Positions 34,482-42,697 of a DNA stretch of 64,000 bases are shown piece after piece. The notes beneath the pieces are model-generated. The model did not search any database and had not been told where the DNA came from. It saw only the letters and a list, made by a program, of their open reading frames with translations. The position numbers and the translations under genes are program-made. Numbering within the stretch: position 1 is the first letter of the stretch; the number at the start of each line of letters is the position of its first letter. The stretch lies in NCBI RefSeq assembly GCF_014648175.1, contig NZ_BMQP01000036.1, positions 1 to 64,000 on the forward strand, given 5' to 3'. Origin of the DNA: Planobispora rosea. GTDB lineage: Bacteria > Actinomycetota > Actinomycetes > Streptosporangiales > Streptosporangiaceae.

Positions 34482-35981
34482 GTGCCGACTCTAAGTGACC
34501 TGGCGGTCCGTCACACCGCCCTTGACGATGCGGACCTCGAGTGGATGCATTCGCTGGTCTCCGACTGGCAGCTCCTGGCGGATCTGTCGTTCGCCGACCT
34601 GATCCTGTGGATCCCGCTCAGGGACGGGAGCGGCTGGATCGCCATCGCGCAGATGCGGCCCACCACCGGTCCCACCGTCTACCACGACGACGTCGTGGGG
34701 ACGATCATCGCCAAGGGCGAGCGCGAGCTCATCGACACCGCGTGGGCGGAGCGGCGCATCTGCCGTGAGGGCGATCCCGACTGGTCCAGCGGGGTCCCGG
34801 TGCGGGAGGAGACCATTCCGGTACGGCGGGCGGACCCCGGCGGCTCGCGGAACGGGCAGTCGCCCGGCCCGCGCTACCTCGGGGTGATCCAGCGTTCGAC
34901 GAACCTGTCGTCGGCCCGCACGCCGTCCCGACTGGAGCTCACCTACCTGCAGAGCGCCTCCGACCTGGCCCAGATGGTGGCCGAGGGGCGTTTCCCGTTC
35001 TCCGGCGCCGAGCCGATCCTGGTCCGCTCGCCCCGGGTCGGTGACGGGCTGCTCCGGCTGGACCGGGCGGGCCGGGTCACGTACGCGTCGCCGAACGCGC
35101 TCTCGGCCTACCGGCGGCTGGGGCTCACCGCCGACCTCGTCGGAGCGGAGCTGGGCCGTACGACGGCGATGCTCTGCTACTCGGACGAGCCCATCAACGA
35201 GAACCTGATGGTCGTGGCGAGCGGCAAGGAGCCCCGGGAGACCGAGGTGGAGGCGGGCGGCACGGTCGTGCAGCTCCGGGCGATCCCGCTGGTCGTCGGG
35301 GGCGGGAGGATCGGCGCGCTGGTGCTCATCCGCGACGTGACCGAGCTGCGGCGGCGCGAGCGGGAGCTGATGACCAAGGACGCGACCATCCGGGAGATCC
35401 ACCATCGGGTGAAGAACAACCTGCAGACCGTGGCGGCGCTGCTGCGGCTGCAGGCGAGGCGGTTGCAGGTGCCGGAGGGCCGGGAGGCGCTGGAGGAGGC
35501 GGTGCGCAGGGTCGGGTCGATCGCGATCGTGCACGAGACCCTGTCCCACACGCCCGAGGAGCAGGTGGACTTCGACGACATCGCGGACCGCGTGATCGCG
35601 ATGGCGAGCGAGGTGTCGGCCCCGGAGGCGCAGGTCGTGCCGCGTCGGGTCGGGAGCTTCGGGGTGCTGCGGTCGGAGATCGCGACCCCGCTGGCGATGG
35701 TCCTGACCGAGTTGCTGCAGAACGCGGTCCAGCACGGGCTGGCGCACCGTCCGGGCAGGCTTCAGGTGAAGGTGTCCCGGGGCGCGGACCGGCTGGATGT
35801 GATCGTCTCCGACGACGGAGCCGGTCTGCCGGAGGGGTTCGATCTGGAGTCGTCCACGAGTCTCGGCCTGCAGATCGTGCGCACGCTGGTCGTGGGGGAG
35901 CTGTCCGGGCGGCTGTCGATCGAGCCCAGGGAGGGCGGGGGGACCGAGGTCACCGTGGGAATCCCCCTTCCCCCGGCCTGA
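34482..35981 (+). CDS. pdtaS: Sensor histidine kinase, PdtaS type (HisKA_2)
   Basis: 499-residue soluble kinase: N-terminal GAF-like domain (about 1-160), PAS-like domain (about 175-290), HisKA_2 dimerisation domain with IHHRVKNNLQTVAALLRLQA (phospho-His in HHRVKNN, about 305), then HATPase_c with N-box ELLQNAVQHG and G-box DDGAGLPEG. It is the PdtaS class, whose partner PdtaR is an antiterminator usually encoded elsewhere. It sits next to, and converges with, a WhiB1-type gene, as in mycobacteria (Rv3220c/Rv3219). Confidence 0.93.
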   Translation: MPTLSDLAVRHTALDDADLEWMHSLVSDWQLLADLSFADLILWIPLRDGSGWIAIAQMRPTTGPTVYHDDVVGTIIAKGERELIDTAWAERRICREGDPDWSSGVPVREETIPVRRADPGGSRNGQSPGPRYLGVIQRSTNLSSARTPSRLELTYLQSASDLAQMVAEGRFPFSGAEPILVRSPRVGDGLLRLDRAGRVTYASPNALSAYRRLGLTADLVGAELGRTTAMLCYSDEPINENLMVVASGKEPRETEVEAGGTVVQLRAIPLVVGGGRIGALVLIRDVTELRRRERELMTKDATIREIHHRVKNNLQTVAALLRLQARRLQVPEGREALEEAVRRVGSIAIVHETLSHTPEEQVDFDDIADRVIAMASEVSAPEAQVVPRRVGSFGVLRSEIATPLAMVLTELLQNAVQHGLAHRPGRLQVKVSRGADRLDVIVSDDGAGLPEGFDLESSTSLGLQIVRTLVVGELSGRLSIEPREGGGTEVTVGIPLPPA

Positions 35982-36033
35982 GCGGCCGGGGGACCGGTTC
36001 GTCCGTACCCTGTCGGGTCGTGGCGCGGGGGGT

Positions 36034-36120
36034 GATCAAACGGGGGCTGTCGAACGGAGGCGATCAGACGGGCTGAACGGGGGCGATCAGACGGGCTGAT
36101 GAGACGGGCTGATCAGACGG
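36034..36120. repeat. Degenerate tandem repeats between pdtaS and whiB
   Basis: GATCAGACGGGCTGA recurs at 36062 and 36084, with partial copies at 36034 and in TGAGACGGGCTGATCAGACGG (36099-36119). The last copy overlaps the whiB stop codon (36113-36115). Units are 15-22 bp apart. Confidence 0.75.
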
Positions 36121-36367
36121 CGGCGCGGGCGCGGGCGCGGGCCGTGCGACGCTTGAAGGCGCGGCGCTCGTCCTCGCTCAGGCCGCCCCACACGCCGGCG
36201 TCCTGGCCGGACTCCAGCGCCCACTTCAGACAGGCCTCGCTGACGGTGCACGTACGGCACACCTGCTTGGCCTCCTCGATCTGCATGAGGGCCGGACCGG
36301 TGTTGCCGATCGGGAAGAACAGCTCGGGGTCCACGTCACGGCAGGCAGCTCGGTGGCGCCAGTCCAT
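36113..36367 (-). CDS. whiB1: WhiB family [4Fe-4S] regulator, WhiB1/WblE type
   Basis: 84-residue iron-sulfur protein that binds the principal sigma factor. ATG 36367 has a GAAGGAG RBS. Cys9, Cys37, Cys40 and Cys46 ligate the cluster; GVWGG follows, and the C-terminus is an Arg/Ala-rich basic tail (RRTARARARAAV). WhiB1 is essential and NO-sensitive in M. tuberculosis; the neighbouring pdtaS supports this assignment. A CRP-like site lies 53 bases upstream. Confidence 0.94.
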   Translation of the reverse strand: MDWRHRAACRDVDPELFFPIGNTGPALMQIEEAKQVCRTCTVSEACLKWALESGQDAGVWGGLSEDERRAFKRRTARARARAAV

Positions 36368-36419
36368 GCGTCCACTCCTTCGGAAGAGGAGCCCTCGCTG
36401 TGGCTCCAACGGCGTACTT

Positions 36420-36435
36420 TGTGAAGACTTTCACT
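36420..36435 (-). promoter_or_regulatory. CRP-type site upstream of whiB1
   Basis: TGTGA-AGACTT-TCACT matches the CRP consensus TGTGA-N6-TCACA at 9 of 10 specified bases. It lies 53-68 bases before the whiB1 ATG. The M. tuberculosis whiB1 promoter is known to be controlled by CRP (Rv3676). No other feature was noted in 36436-36648. Confidence 0.75.
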
Positions 36436-36648
36436 AACTGGACCGAACGGTCTCCCGGATCGGGGTCGACCCGGGATGCGTTCGATTGATCGCCGGTGGC
36501 CTGAGAGCGATGGTGGCCGCTCAAAGGTCCTACGTTCCGACGTCAATGTTGAGATTGTCAGTCACGCTGAGCGCACGCAAGGGGTTGAGTAGGGGCTTTT
36601 TCTCATGGGCCGTGTCGGATGCGTCACACCATGACGGGATGTAACTAG

Positions 36649-37602
36649 TCAGACCAATACTTGTAACGCATTAGGGATAGACCGGAATGTTGCTCGCTCG
36701 ACTTCTCCCAGGTAGTCCCCGTCGAGCTGGAACGCCACCGGCCGCTCCGCGAGAAGGGTGAACTCCTTCTCGTCGTGGAGCTGCACCAGGTGCCGCCCGG
36801 TCGGCAGAGTGTCCCGGAGACCGATGATCTGGGAGAGCACGTGGGTCATGGCGGGCACGCCGATCCGCCGGAGCCCCAGCAGGTCGAGACCCGTCTCGAA
36901 GCTCGCCCAGGGGGTCGGGCAGACCGGCCGGGAACCGACGTAGGTCCAGGGCGAGGTGTTGGAGACGATCGCCATGAAGATGCCCTCGGCCAGGGGGACG
37001 CCCGGACCCTCCAGGGACATCGGGGCATGACGCTTGTCGGTCGACAGGTAGTGGCGCAGCGCGGTGTTCACGTAGCGGGCGGGAGTGGCCTTGAGCCCGG
37101 TGCCGCGCAGCCCCTCGACCGCCCGGATGACCTCGGCGTCGTACCCCAGGCCGCTGCAGAAGGTGAAGTAGCGGCTCTCGCCGTTCCAGACCGCCTGGCC
37201 GAGACCCACGGTCCGCCGCCGATCCTGGCTCACCGCCTCCAGCACCATCCCGGCCGCCTCGACGGGGTCGTTGGGCAGGCCGAGCGCCCGCGCGAAGACG
37301 TTCGCGCTCCCGCCCGGGATCACCAGCAGCGCCGGCCGGTCGGCCGCGACCTCGCCGATCTTGCCGTCCTCGGCGTCGAGCAGTCCGTTCACCGTCTCGT
37401 TGATCGTGCCGTCGCCGCCGAGGACCGCGACCACGTCGAATCCGGAGGCGTGCGCCGTACTGGCCAGATGGGCCGCGTGACCCCGGTAGGCCGTCTCCTC
37501 GACGGACAGGTCCACGGTGGCGCCCAGTGCCCTGATGAGCACGTCCCGCGTCCGGTGGTTGGTGGTGGTCGCCATCGGGTTCACCAGGAGCATCGCACGC
37601 AT
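36649..37602 (-). CDS. Diacylglycerol kinase-family lipid kinase
   Basis: 317 residues from ATG 37602. The catalytic domain begins MRAMLLVNPMATTTN and has VLGGDGTINETVNGLL (nucleotide-binding GGDGT) and PGGSANVFAR, then an all-beta C-terminal lid ending FQLDGDYLG. It phosphorylates diacylglycerol or a related lipid at the membrane. A stretch upstream in frame to 37893 is not coding-like. Confidence 0.9.
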   Translation of the reverse strand: MRAMLLVNPMATTTNHRTRDVLIRALGATVDLSVEETAYRGHAAHLASTAHASGFDVVAVLGGDGTINETVNGLLDAEDGKIGEVAADRPALLVIPGGSANVFARALGLPNDPVEAAGMVLEAVSQDRRRTVGLGQAVWNGESRYFTFCSGLGYDAEVIRAVEGLRGTGLKATPARYVNTALRHYLSTDKRHAPMSLEGPGVPLAEGIFMAIVSNTSPWTYVGSRPVCPTPWASFETGLDLLGLRRIGVPAMTHVLSQIIGLRDTLPTGRHLVQLHDEKEFTLLAERPVAFQLDGDYLGEVERATFRSIPNALQVLV

Positions 37603-37689
37603 AGCGCCAGCGTATCCACCGATAAAGGTACATAGGTGGCATGAAGGCAGGTTGTTGGAATGAAGCACCATCCGGCGGGGGTGCGAAGG

Positions 37690-37803
37690 GCCGGTCCGAG
37701 AGGGGGGGTGGATCGGTCCGGGCGGGGAGGGTGGATCGGTCCGGACGGGAAGAACCGGTCCGCGAGGGGAGAGGGCGGATGAGCCCGGACGGGAAGAACC
37801 GGC
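37690..37803. repeat. Imperfect direct repeats upstream of a membrane protein gene
   Basis: GGTGGATCGGTCCGG occurs at 37707 and 37730 (23-bp period), and CCGGACGGGAAGAACCGG at 37741 (start of a near copy) and 37785. The 230-base gap between the lipid kinase and the next gene is mostly made of these units. Confidence 0.65.
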
Positions 37804-37831
37804 CGGCGGCCCCCGGCTATAGGGTTGGCCT

Positions 37832-38227
37832 GTGCCGAACCGCCCGCCGACCCTGACCGTCGCCGCCGTCGTCCTCGCCCTCGAAGGCGTCACCGCCCTG
37901 CTGCTCGGCGGCTATGTGGGCGTCGAGACGGTGATCGGGAAGCCGGACGACGTGATGAGCTCCCTCTTCGTCGCCGGGTTCGGGCTCCTCGTCGGCGGTC
38001 TGCTGCTCCGGGTGGCCTGGGGCCTGCTGAGGGCCGAGAGGTGGACCCGGAGCCCGGGCGTGCTGACGCAGATCTTCATGATCCCGGTCTGTGTCACGCT
38101 GTTCCAGTCCGGCCAGGCGCTCCTCGGCGTGCCTCTGGCCGTCGCGGTCGTGACCGGACTGGTCGCGCTGCTCTCCCCGCCGACGACCCGCGCCCTCTAC
38201 GGGGACGAGCCGTCGGCCAGGGCGTGA
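37832..38227 (+). CDS. Small integral membrane protein, unknown function
   Basis: 131 residues with four predicted transmembrane helices (about 8-28, 43-63, 75-97 and 99-116) and short loops. No catalytic motif is visible. Begins at GTG 37832. It converges on the SigB-type sigma gene, leaving only 15 bases. The family is not recognised; similar four-helix proteins are common in actinomycetes. Confidence 0.7.
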   Translation: MPNRPPTLTVAAVVLALEGVTALLLGGYVGVETVIGKPDDVMSSLFVAGFGLLVGGLLLRVAWGLLRAERWTRSPGVLTQIFMIPVCVTLFQSGQALLGVPLAVAVVTGLVALLSPPTTRALYGDEPSARA

Positions 38228-38242
38228 TGCCGGCCCGCCCGG

Positions 38243-39043
38243 TCAGTCTTCGGCGGTCAGGCCCTCGCGGAGCTGGGTCAGCGTCCTGGCCAGCAGGCGC
38301 GAGACGTGCATCTGCGAGATGCCCAGCTCGGTGGCGATCTGCGACTGGGTCATGTTGCCGAAGAACCGCAGCAGCAGGATCCGCTTCTCGCGCGGCGGGA
38401 GCCGTTCGAGCAGCGGCTTGAGCGACTCGCGGTACTCGACGCCCTCCAGGGAGTCGTCCACGATGCCGAGGGAGTCGGCCACCGCGGGCGCGTCGTCGTC
38501 ACCGGAGTCGGGGGCGTCGAGAGAGACCGTGGAGTAGGCGTTGGCCGACTCCAGACCCTCCAGCACCTCCTCCTCGCTCATCTTCAGATAGGCCGCCAGC
38601 TCGGCGACCGTGGGAGCACGGCCCTCGCGCTGGGACAGGTCGCTGATCGCCTTGGTGAGCGAGAGCTTCAGCTCCTGCAGGCGGCGCGGCACCCGGACCG
38701 CCCAGCCCTTGTCGCGGAAGTGCCGCTTGATCTCGCCCACGATCGTCGGTGTGGCGTAGGTGGAGAACTCCACGCCCCGGCTGAGGTCGAAGCGGTCGAT
38801 CGACTTGATCAGGCCGATGGTGGCGACCTGGGTCAGGTCGTCGAGCCACTCGCCCCGGTTGCGGAACCGGCGGGCGAGGTATTCGACCAGGGGTAGATGG
38901 AGCTCGACGAGCTCGTCGCGGATGCGCTGGCGTCGCGGATCGTCGGGGGGCAACTCCGCCAGTTCACCGAAGAGCGTGCGCGCGCGAACCCTGTCGGGCA
39001 CCGCGTGATCGCTGGTGGCCATGGCACGAGTCCTTTCCGTCAC
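38243..39043 (-). CDS. SigB/SigF/SigG-family stress sigma factor
   Basis: 266 residues with regions 2 (FRNRGEWLDDLTQVATIGLIKSIDRFDLSRG and FSTYATPTIVGEIKRHFRDKGW), 3 (RAPTVAELAAYLKMSEEEV) and 4 (LPPREKRILLLRFFGNMTQSQIATELGISQMHVSRLL). The GTG at 39043 overlaps the stop of the anti-sigma gene (GTGA), implying coupled translation; ATG 39022 is an alternative. By position it corresponds to the sigH/prsH region of S. coelicolor. It controls a general-stress or developmental regulon. Confidence 0.92.
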   Translation of the reverse strand: MTERTRAMATSDHAVPDRVRARTLFGELAELPPDDPRRQRIRDELVELHLPLVEYLARRFRNRGEWLDDLTQVATIGLIKSIDRFDLSRGVEFSTYATPTIVGEIKRHFRDKGWAVRVPRRLQELKLSLTKAISDLSQREGRAPTVAELAAYLKMSEEEVLEGLESANAYSTVSLDAPDSGDDDAPAVADSLGIVDDSLEGVEYRESLKPLLERLPPREKRILLLRFFGNMTQSQIATELGISQMHVSRLLARTLTQLREGLTAED

Positions 39044-39489
39044 GCCGGCCTCGCCGCGCCTCGACGCTTGCGCAGGACGATCGCCATACGGTCAGGGGAG
39101 TCGGTCACCGCGTCCACGTCGTCGGCCAGAGCTGTGAGCACCATCCAGGCGAACTCGTCGCGCTTCGGCGGGGAGCTCCCCACCGTGCTGACCTCGACCC
39201 GCACCTGCATCTCCTGGCCGGTGAGCTCGAACTCGGCGGTCAGGTCGGTGCCGGGGACGGCCTGGGTCAACAGCATCGCGCACGCCTCGTCGACCGCGAT
39301 CCGCAGATCCTCGATCTCGTCCAGCGTGAAGTCCAGCCGCGCGGCCAAACCGGCAGTGGCCGTACGTAACACGGACAAGTAGGCACTAACGGCAGGTAGC
39401 CGGACGCTCACCACATCGCGGATCCCGCCCATACCGACCGTGGGCGCCTCGGTGTGCTCTGTCACAGTCCTCCTCGCAGAGTCGCTCAC
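39040..39489 (-). CDS. Anti-sigma factor, RsbW-type ATPase
   Basis: 149 residues with a GHKL/HATPase fold: DEIEDLRIAVDEACAMLL is the N-box region (Asp-Glu-Ala), but the later Gly-rich ATP-lid motif is poorly defined. It is upstream of, and overlaps, the sigma gene, so it should bind and inhibit it. No anti-anti-sigma gene is adjacent. Confidence 0.87.
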   Translation of the reverse strand: MSDSARRTVTEHTEAPTVGMGGIRDVVSVRLPAVSAYLSVLRTATAGLAARLDFTLDEIEDLRIAVDEACAMLLTQAVPGTDLTAEFELTGQEMQVRVEVSTVGSSPPKRDEFAWMVLTALADDVDAVTDSPDRMAIVLRKRRGAARPA

Positions 39490-39641
39490 TGCAACCTACC
39501 GCTCCGGAGCGGTCCATGGCCCGGTTGGACGCGCGATGTGAAGGATTTCCAGCCGGTTTCCAGCCACGCTCCAAACGCGGGTCAAGCGGGTCTTCGCCAA
39601 CCTTCTGCGGCAGGTCAAACGGAAGTGATGCCAGAAGACAC

Positions 39642-39678
39642 AACTGTCCTGTGAGGTCGCACTCCTCACAGGACAGTT
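39642..39678. terminator. Strong hairpin terminator after sodN
   Basis: A perfect 14-bp inverted repeat (AACTGTCCTGTGAG, 9-base loop, complement) lies 29 bases beyond the sodN stop, between sodN and the upstream region of the anti-sigma gene. Confidence 0.85.
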
Positions 39679-39706
39679 TCTATGGCGACGCTGACGCGTC
39701 GCGGGA

Positions 39707-40108
39707 TCAGGCGGCCTTGGTCTCCCAGAAGATCTTGGAGATCTCCTCGATCTTGCCCAGGAGCTCGTCGGCCTTGCCGACGTCCACGGTGCCCTTGGCA
39801 CCGGCGGCGCCCGCGAGCTTGGTGGCGTCCCAGAAGAGCTGGTGCAGCTGAGGGTAGGCCTCCAGGTGCGGGGGCTTGAAGTAGTCGGTCCACAGCACCC
39901 ACAGGTGGTGCTTGACGAGCTCGGCCCGCTCCTCCTTGATGGTCAGCGCGCGGGAGCGGAAGACCGGGTCCTCGTTGGCGGCGTACTTCTCCATGATGGC
40001 CTTGACCGACTCGGCCTCGATGCGAGCCTGGGCGGGGTCGTAGACCCCGCAGGGCAGGTCGCAGTGGGCCGAGGCGACGTGCCTGGGGCGCAGGAGTCGT
40101 GCGAGCAT
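39707..40108 (-). CDS. sodN: Nickel superoxide dismutase
   Basis: 133-residue precursor. A 14-residue leader (MLARLLRPRHVASA) is removed to expose His1; the nickel hook is HCDLPCGVYDPAQA, with His1, Cys2 and Cys6. The rest forms the four-helix bundle. It disproportionates superoxide in the cytosol as a hexamer. The maturation protease gene sodX is divergent, 93 bases away. Expression in streptomycetes depends on nickel; no Nur site was identified. Confidence 0.97.
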   Translation of the reverse strand: MLARLLRPRHVASAHCDLPCGVYDPAQARIEAESVKAIMEKYAANEDPVFRSRALTIKEERAELVKHHLWVLWTDYFKPPHLEAYPQLHQLFWDATKLAGAAGAKGTVDVGKADELLGKIEEISKIFWETKAA

Positions 40109-40201
40109 CGGAAAATCCTTCCTTGATGCCGGAGATCAGCATGGTCCAGGAACGACCTTACTCGTCTTCGGGCTGCCGTATTTAAAGGGGGCCAGCGCTC
40201 C

Positions 40202-40510
40202 ATGAGAGTCCGTGTCGAAGGGGAGTCCATGCTCCCCGCCCTCCGTTCCGGCGACTGGCTCTGGGTACGGCGCGGCGCCCGTGTCCGCCCGGGCGACCTC
40301 GTCGTCGCCCGGCTCCCCTCCGACCCGCGCACACTGATCGTCAAGCGCGCCCGGTGGCGTGACGGCGACGACTGGTGGCTGGAGAGCGACAACCAGCGCG
40401 CCTCCGGCCGCCGGGACAGCTGGGACTTCGGCCCCGTCCCGGTGACGGGCCGGGTGATCCTGCGCTATCGCCCGCTGCGCGCCTGGTCGCTCTTCTTGCG
40501 GGCCCGGTAG
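40202..40510 (+). CDS. sodX: Nickel-type superoxide dismutase maturation protease SodX
   Basis: 102-residue S24/S26-like peptidase. EGESMLPALRSGDWLWV holds the catalytic Ser (GESM), and LIVKRA supplies the catalytic Lys, as in signal peptidases, but no membrane anchor is present. It cleaves the sodN leader. Its 3' end overlaps the CGNR gene on the other strand by 46 bases. Confidence 0.92.
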   Translation: MRVRVEGESMLPALRSGDWLWVRRGARVRPGDLVVARLPSDPRTLIVKRARWRDGDDWWLESDNQRASGRRDSWDFGPVPVTGRVILRYRPLRAWSLFLRAR

Positions 40511-41010
40511 GCCGCGACGTTCGCCCGGCTGGCGCACCGCTCGGAGCAGTAACGGCGCGACCGGTTGGAGGAGGTGTCGAGATAGACCCGGCGGCACGGC
40601 GACGCCTGGCAGAGGCCGAGCCGGTCCACGCCGAGGCCGGTGACGATGGCGGCCAGGCCCATCACGGCGCCCACGATGTACTGGTCGGAGAAGCGGCCGC
40701 CCTCGGTGAGGTGCATGTGCCACGGCTCGCCGTCGTGGGCGGAGATCTGCGGGTGCACCGGGTGGCGGCGGAGCAGCGCGTTGAGCCGGTCGACCACCTC
40801 GCGCTCGTGCCCGCCCGCCGCCGCGTCGAACACGGCCACCAGTTCCTCACGCAGGTCACGCAGCGCGTCGAGGTCGTCCCGGCCCAGGTGGCCGGCGTGC
40901 TCCGGACGCCCGCTCTCCTCCAGCAGCGCCCGCAGCCCCGGCAGGCCGGAGAGGCGGTCGGGACTGTTGACGAGCAGGACGGCCAGCTCGGCGTAGGTGG
41001 TGAGGTCCAC
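40465..41010 (-). CDS. CGNR zinc finger domain protein
   Basis: 181 residues. An N-terminal ABATE-like helical/beta domain (about 1-125) is followed by the CGNR zinc finger CQASPCRRVYLDTSSNRSRR with YCSERCASRANVAAYRAR. It is probably a DNA-binding regulator of unknown target. Position beside sodN/sodX is conserved in actinomycetes, as far as I recall. Convergent overlap with sodX is 46 bases. Confidence 0.88.
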   Translation of the reverse strand: MDLTTYAELAVLLVNSPDRLSGLPGLRALLEESGRPEHAGHLGRDDLDALRDLREELVAVFDAAAGGHEREVVDRLNALLRRHPVHPQISAHDGEPWHMHLTEGGRFSDQYIVGAVMGLAAIVTGLGVDRLGLCQASPCRRVYLDTSSNRSRRYCSERCASRANVAAYRARKKSDQARSGR

Positions 41011-41099
41011 GGGAGGTCCGGTTCCGGGGAGGCGGTGTAAGCGATGGAAGGCGACTCCGAGTATTACACGAGTGAGGTAGTTAACAGGCTGTCAACAAA

Positions 41100-41111
41100 A
41101 GTGTGCACACT
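41100..41111. promoter_or_regulatory. 12-bp palindrome upstream of CGNR and malic enzyme genes
   Basis: AGTGTGCACACT is a perfect palindrome in the 281-base divergent gap 41011-41291, about 90 bases before the CGNR gene start. GTTAAC and GTCAAC motifs lie just beside it. It is a candidate operator; no regulator can be named. Confidence 0.4.
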
Positions 41112-41291
41112 CTGTCACCTATCCGAGTCTCAGCATGTGGCACAATCGAGAAACGGGTGACCCCCGTACCCCTCCAGACGTCCGCTCCCGCGTCGTAAGA
41201 CCCGAGCGGCTACCCGAAGCCGGGCCACGCTCTTCCACGGCGTCTGCATGAAGGAACAATCCGTCTGTCTGACTGAACTACAGGGGTCGCT

Positions 41292-42482
41292 GTGGCCGTC
41301 ACGCCATCCTCCATCTCCCTCGAATCCCTCGATCTCGATCCCGCCTTCGCCCTGCACCGCGGGGGCAAGCTGGAAGTCCGCTCGACCGTTCCCGTCCGCG
41401 ACGCCGGTGACCTCTCCCTCGCCTACACCCCCGGCGTGGCCAAGGTCTGCACCGCGATCGCCGAGGAACCGGGACTCGTCAACGACTACACCTGGGTCTC
41501 CAACGTCGTAGCCGTCGTCTCCGACGGCACCGCCGTGCTCGGCCTGGGCGACATCGGGCCCGCCGCCGCCATGCCGGTCATGGAGGGCAAGGCCCTGCTG
41601 TTCAAGCAGTTCGCCAACGTCGACGCCGTGCCGATCTGCCTCGACTGCACCGACGTCGACGCCCTGGTCGAGACCGTGGCGCGGCTGGCCCCCTCCTTCG
41701 GCGGCATCAACCTCGAGGACATCAGCGCGCCCCGCTGCTTCGAGGTCGAGGACCGGCTGCGCGAGCGGCTGGACATCCCGGTCTTCCACGACGACCAGCA
41801 CGGCACCGCGATCGTCGCGCTGGCCGCGCTGAAGAACGCGGCCCGGCTGACCGGCCGCCCGCTGGGCGAGCTGCGGGCCGTGGTCGCGGGCGCCGGGGCC
41901 TCCGGCGTCGCGGTCAGCCGCATCCTGCTGGGCGCCGGCCTCGGCGACATCGCGGTCTCCGACTCCCGGGGGATCATCTACCAGGGCCGGGCGGGACTCA
42001 ACCCGGTGAAGGAGGCCCTGGCCCGCGACACCAACAGGGCGGGCCTGAAGGGCAGCACCGAGGAGGCGCTGGCCGGCGCGGACGTGTTCATCGGCCTGTC
42101 CGGCTCGACGGTCTCGGAGGCGGCCATCGCGTCGATGGCGCCCGGGGCGATCGTCTTCGCGCTGTCCAACCCGACGCCCGAGGTCCACCCGGAGATCGCC
42201 AGGAAGCACGCCGCGGTGGTCGCCACGGGCCGCTCCGACTTCCCCAACCAGATCAACAACGTGCTGGCCTTCCCCGGCGTCTTCCGGGGGGCGCTCGACG
42301 TCCGCGCCACCACCATCACCGAGAACATGAAGGTGGCCGCGGCCGAGGCCCTGGCCGCGGTGGTCGGCGACGACCTGTCGGCCGACTACGTGATCCCGAG
42401 CCCGTTCGACGAGCGCGTCGCCCCCGCGGTGACCGCCGCGGTCGCCGCCCAGGCCCGCGCCGACGGGGTCGCCCGTCTCTGA
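41292..42482 (+). CDS. Malic enzyme (oxaloacetate-decarboxylating malate dehydrogenase)
   Basis: 396 residues. N-terminal malic domain with YTPGVAKVC (catalytic Tyr), VFHDDQHGTAIV (metal-binding Asp-Asp) and a Lys in EGKALLFK; the NAD(P)-binding domain begins VVAGAGASGVAVSR, and ALSNPTPE follows. Converts malate to pyruvate, CO2 and NAD(P)H. The size and lack of a phosphotransacetylase tail fit the short form. Starts at GTG 41292. Confidence 0.94.
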   Translation: MAVTPSSISLESLDLDPAFALHRGGKLEVRSTVPVRDAGDLSLAYTPGVAKVCTAIAEEPGLVNDYTWVSNVVAVVSDGTAVLGLGDIGPAAAMPVMEGKALLFKQFANVDAVPICLDCTDVDALVETVARLAPSFGGINLEDISAPRCFEVEDRLRERLDIPVFHDDQHGTAIVALAALKNAARLTGRPLGELRAVVAGAGASGVAVSRILLGAGLGDIAVSDSRGIIYQGRAGLNPVKEALARDTNRAGLKGSTEEALAGADVFIGLSGSTVSEAAIASMAPGAIVFALSNPTPEVHPEIARKHAAVVATGRSDFPNQINNVLAFPGVFRGALDVRATTITENMKVAAAEALAAVVGDDLSADYVIPSPFDERVAPAVTAAVAAQARADGVARL

Positions 42483-42493
42483 GACGCGATGCG

Positions 42494-42530
42494 GACGCCC
42501 TCGCCGACAGGCGGGGGCGTCTTGCTCTTT
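42494..42530 (+). terminator. Intrinsic terminator after malic enzyme
   Basis: A 12-bp stem with one G-T pair (GACGCCCTCGCC / GGCGGGGGCGTC) begins 12 bases after the stop and is followed by TTGCTCTTTC. Confidence 0.8.
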
Positions 42531-42697
42531 CGGCACTCCTGTCTCACGGAAACGTAAAGTCGTGTCACTGAACGTGCTATAAAAGAAGCTCTCCGTTATC
42601 TTCTCGGGCTGGGCGCGCACGAGGGACGGATGTGCGCGCAGAGGGCGCCGGATGCGTCCTCATGCGCTCCCCGCGTTTCCTATCTGCGAGGAGAGCG

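Noticed and set aside
40109..40201. A Nur box between sodN and sodX
   Set aside because: No TTGCAA-N5-TTGCAA-type site was found; nickel control here cannot be supported from sequence.
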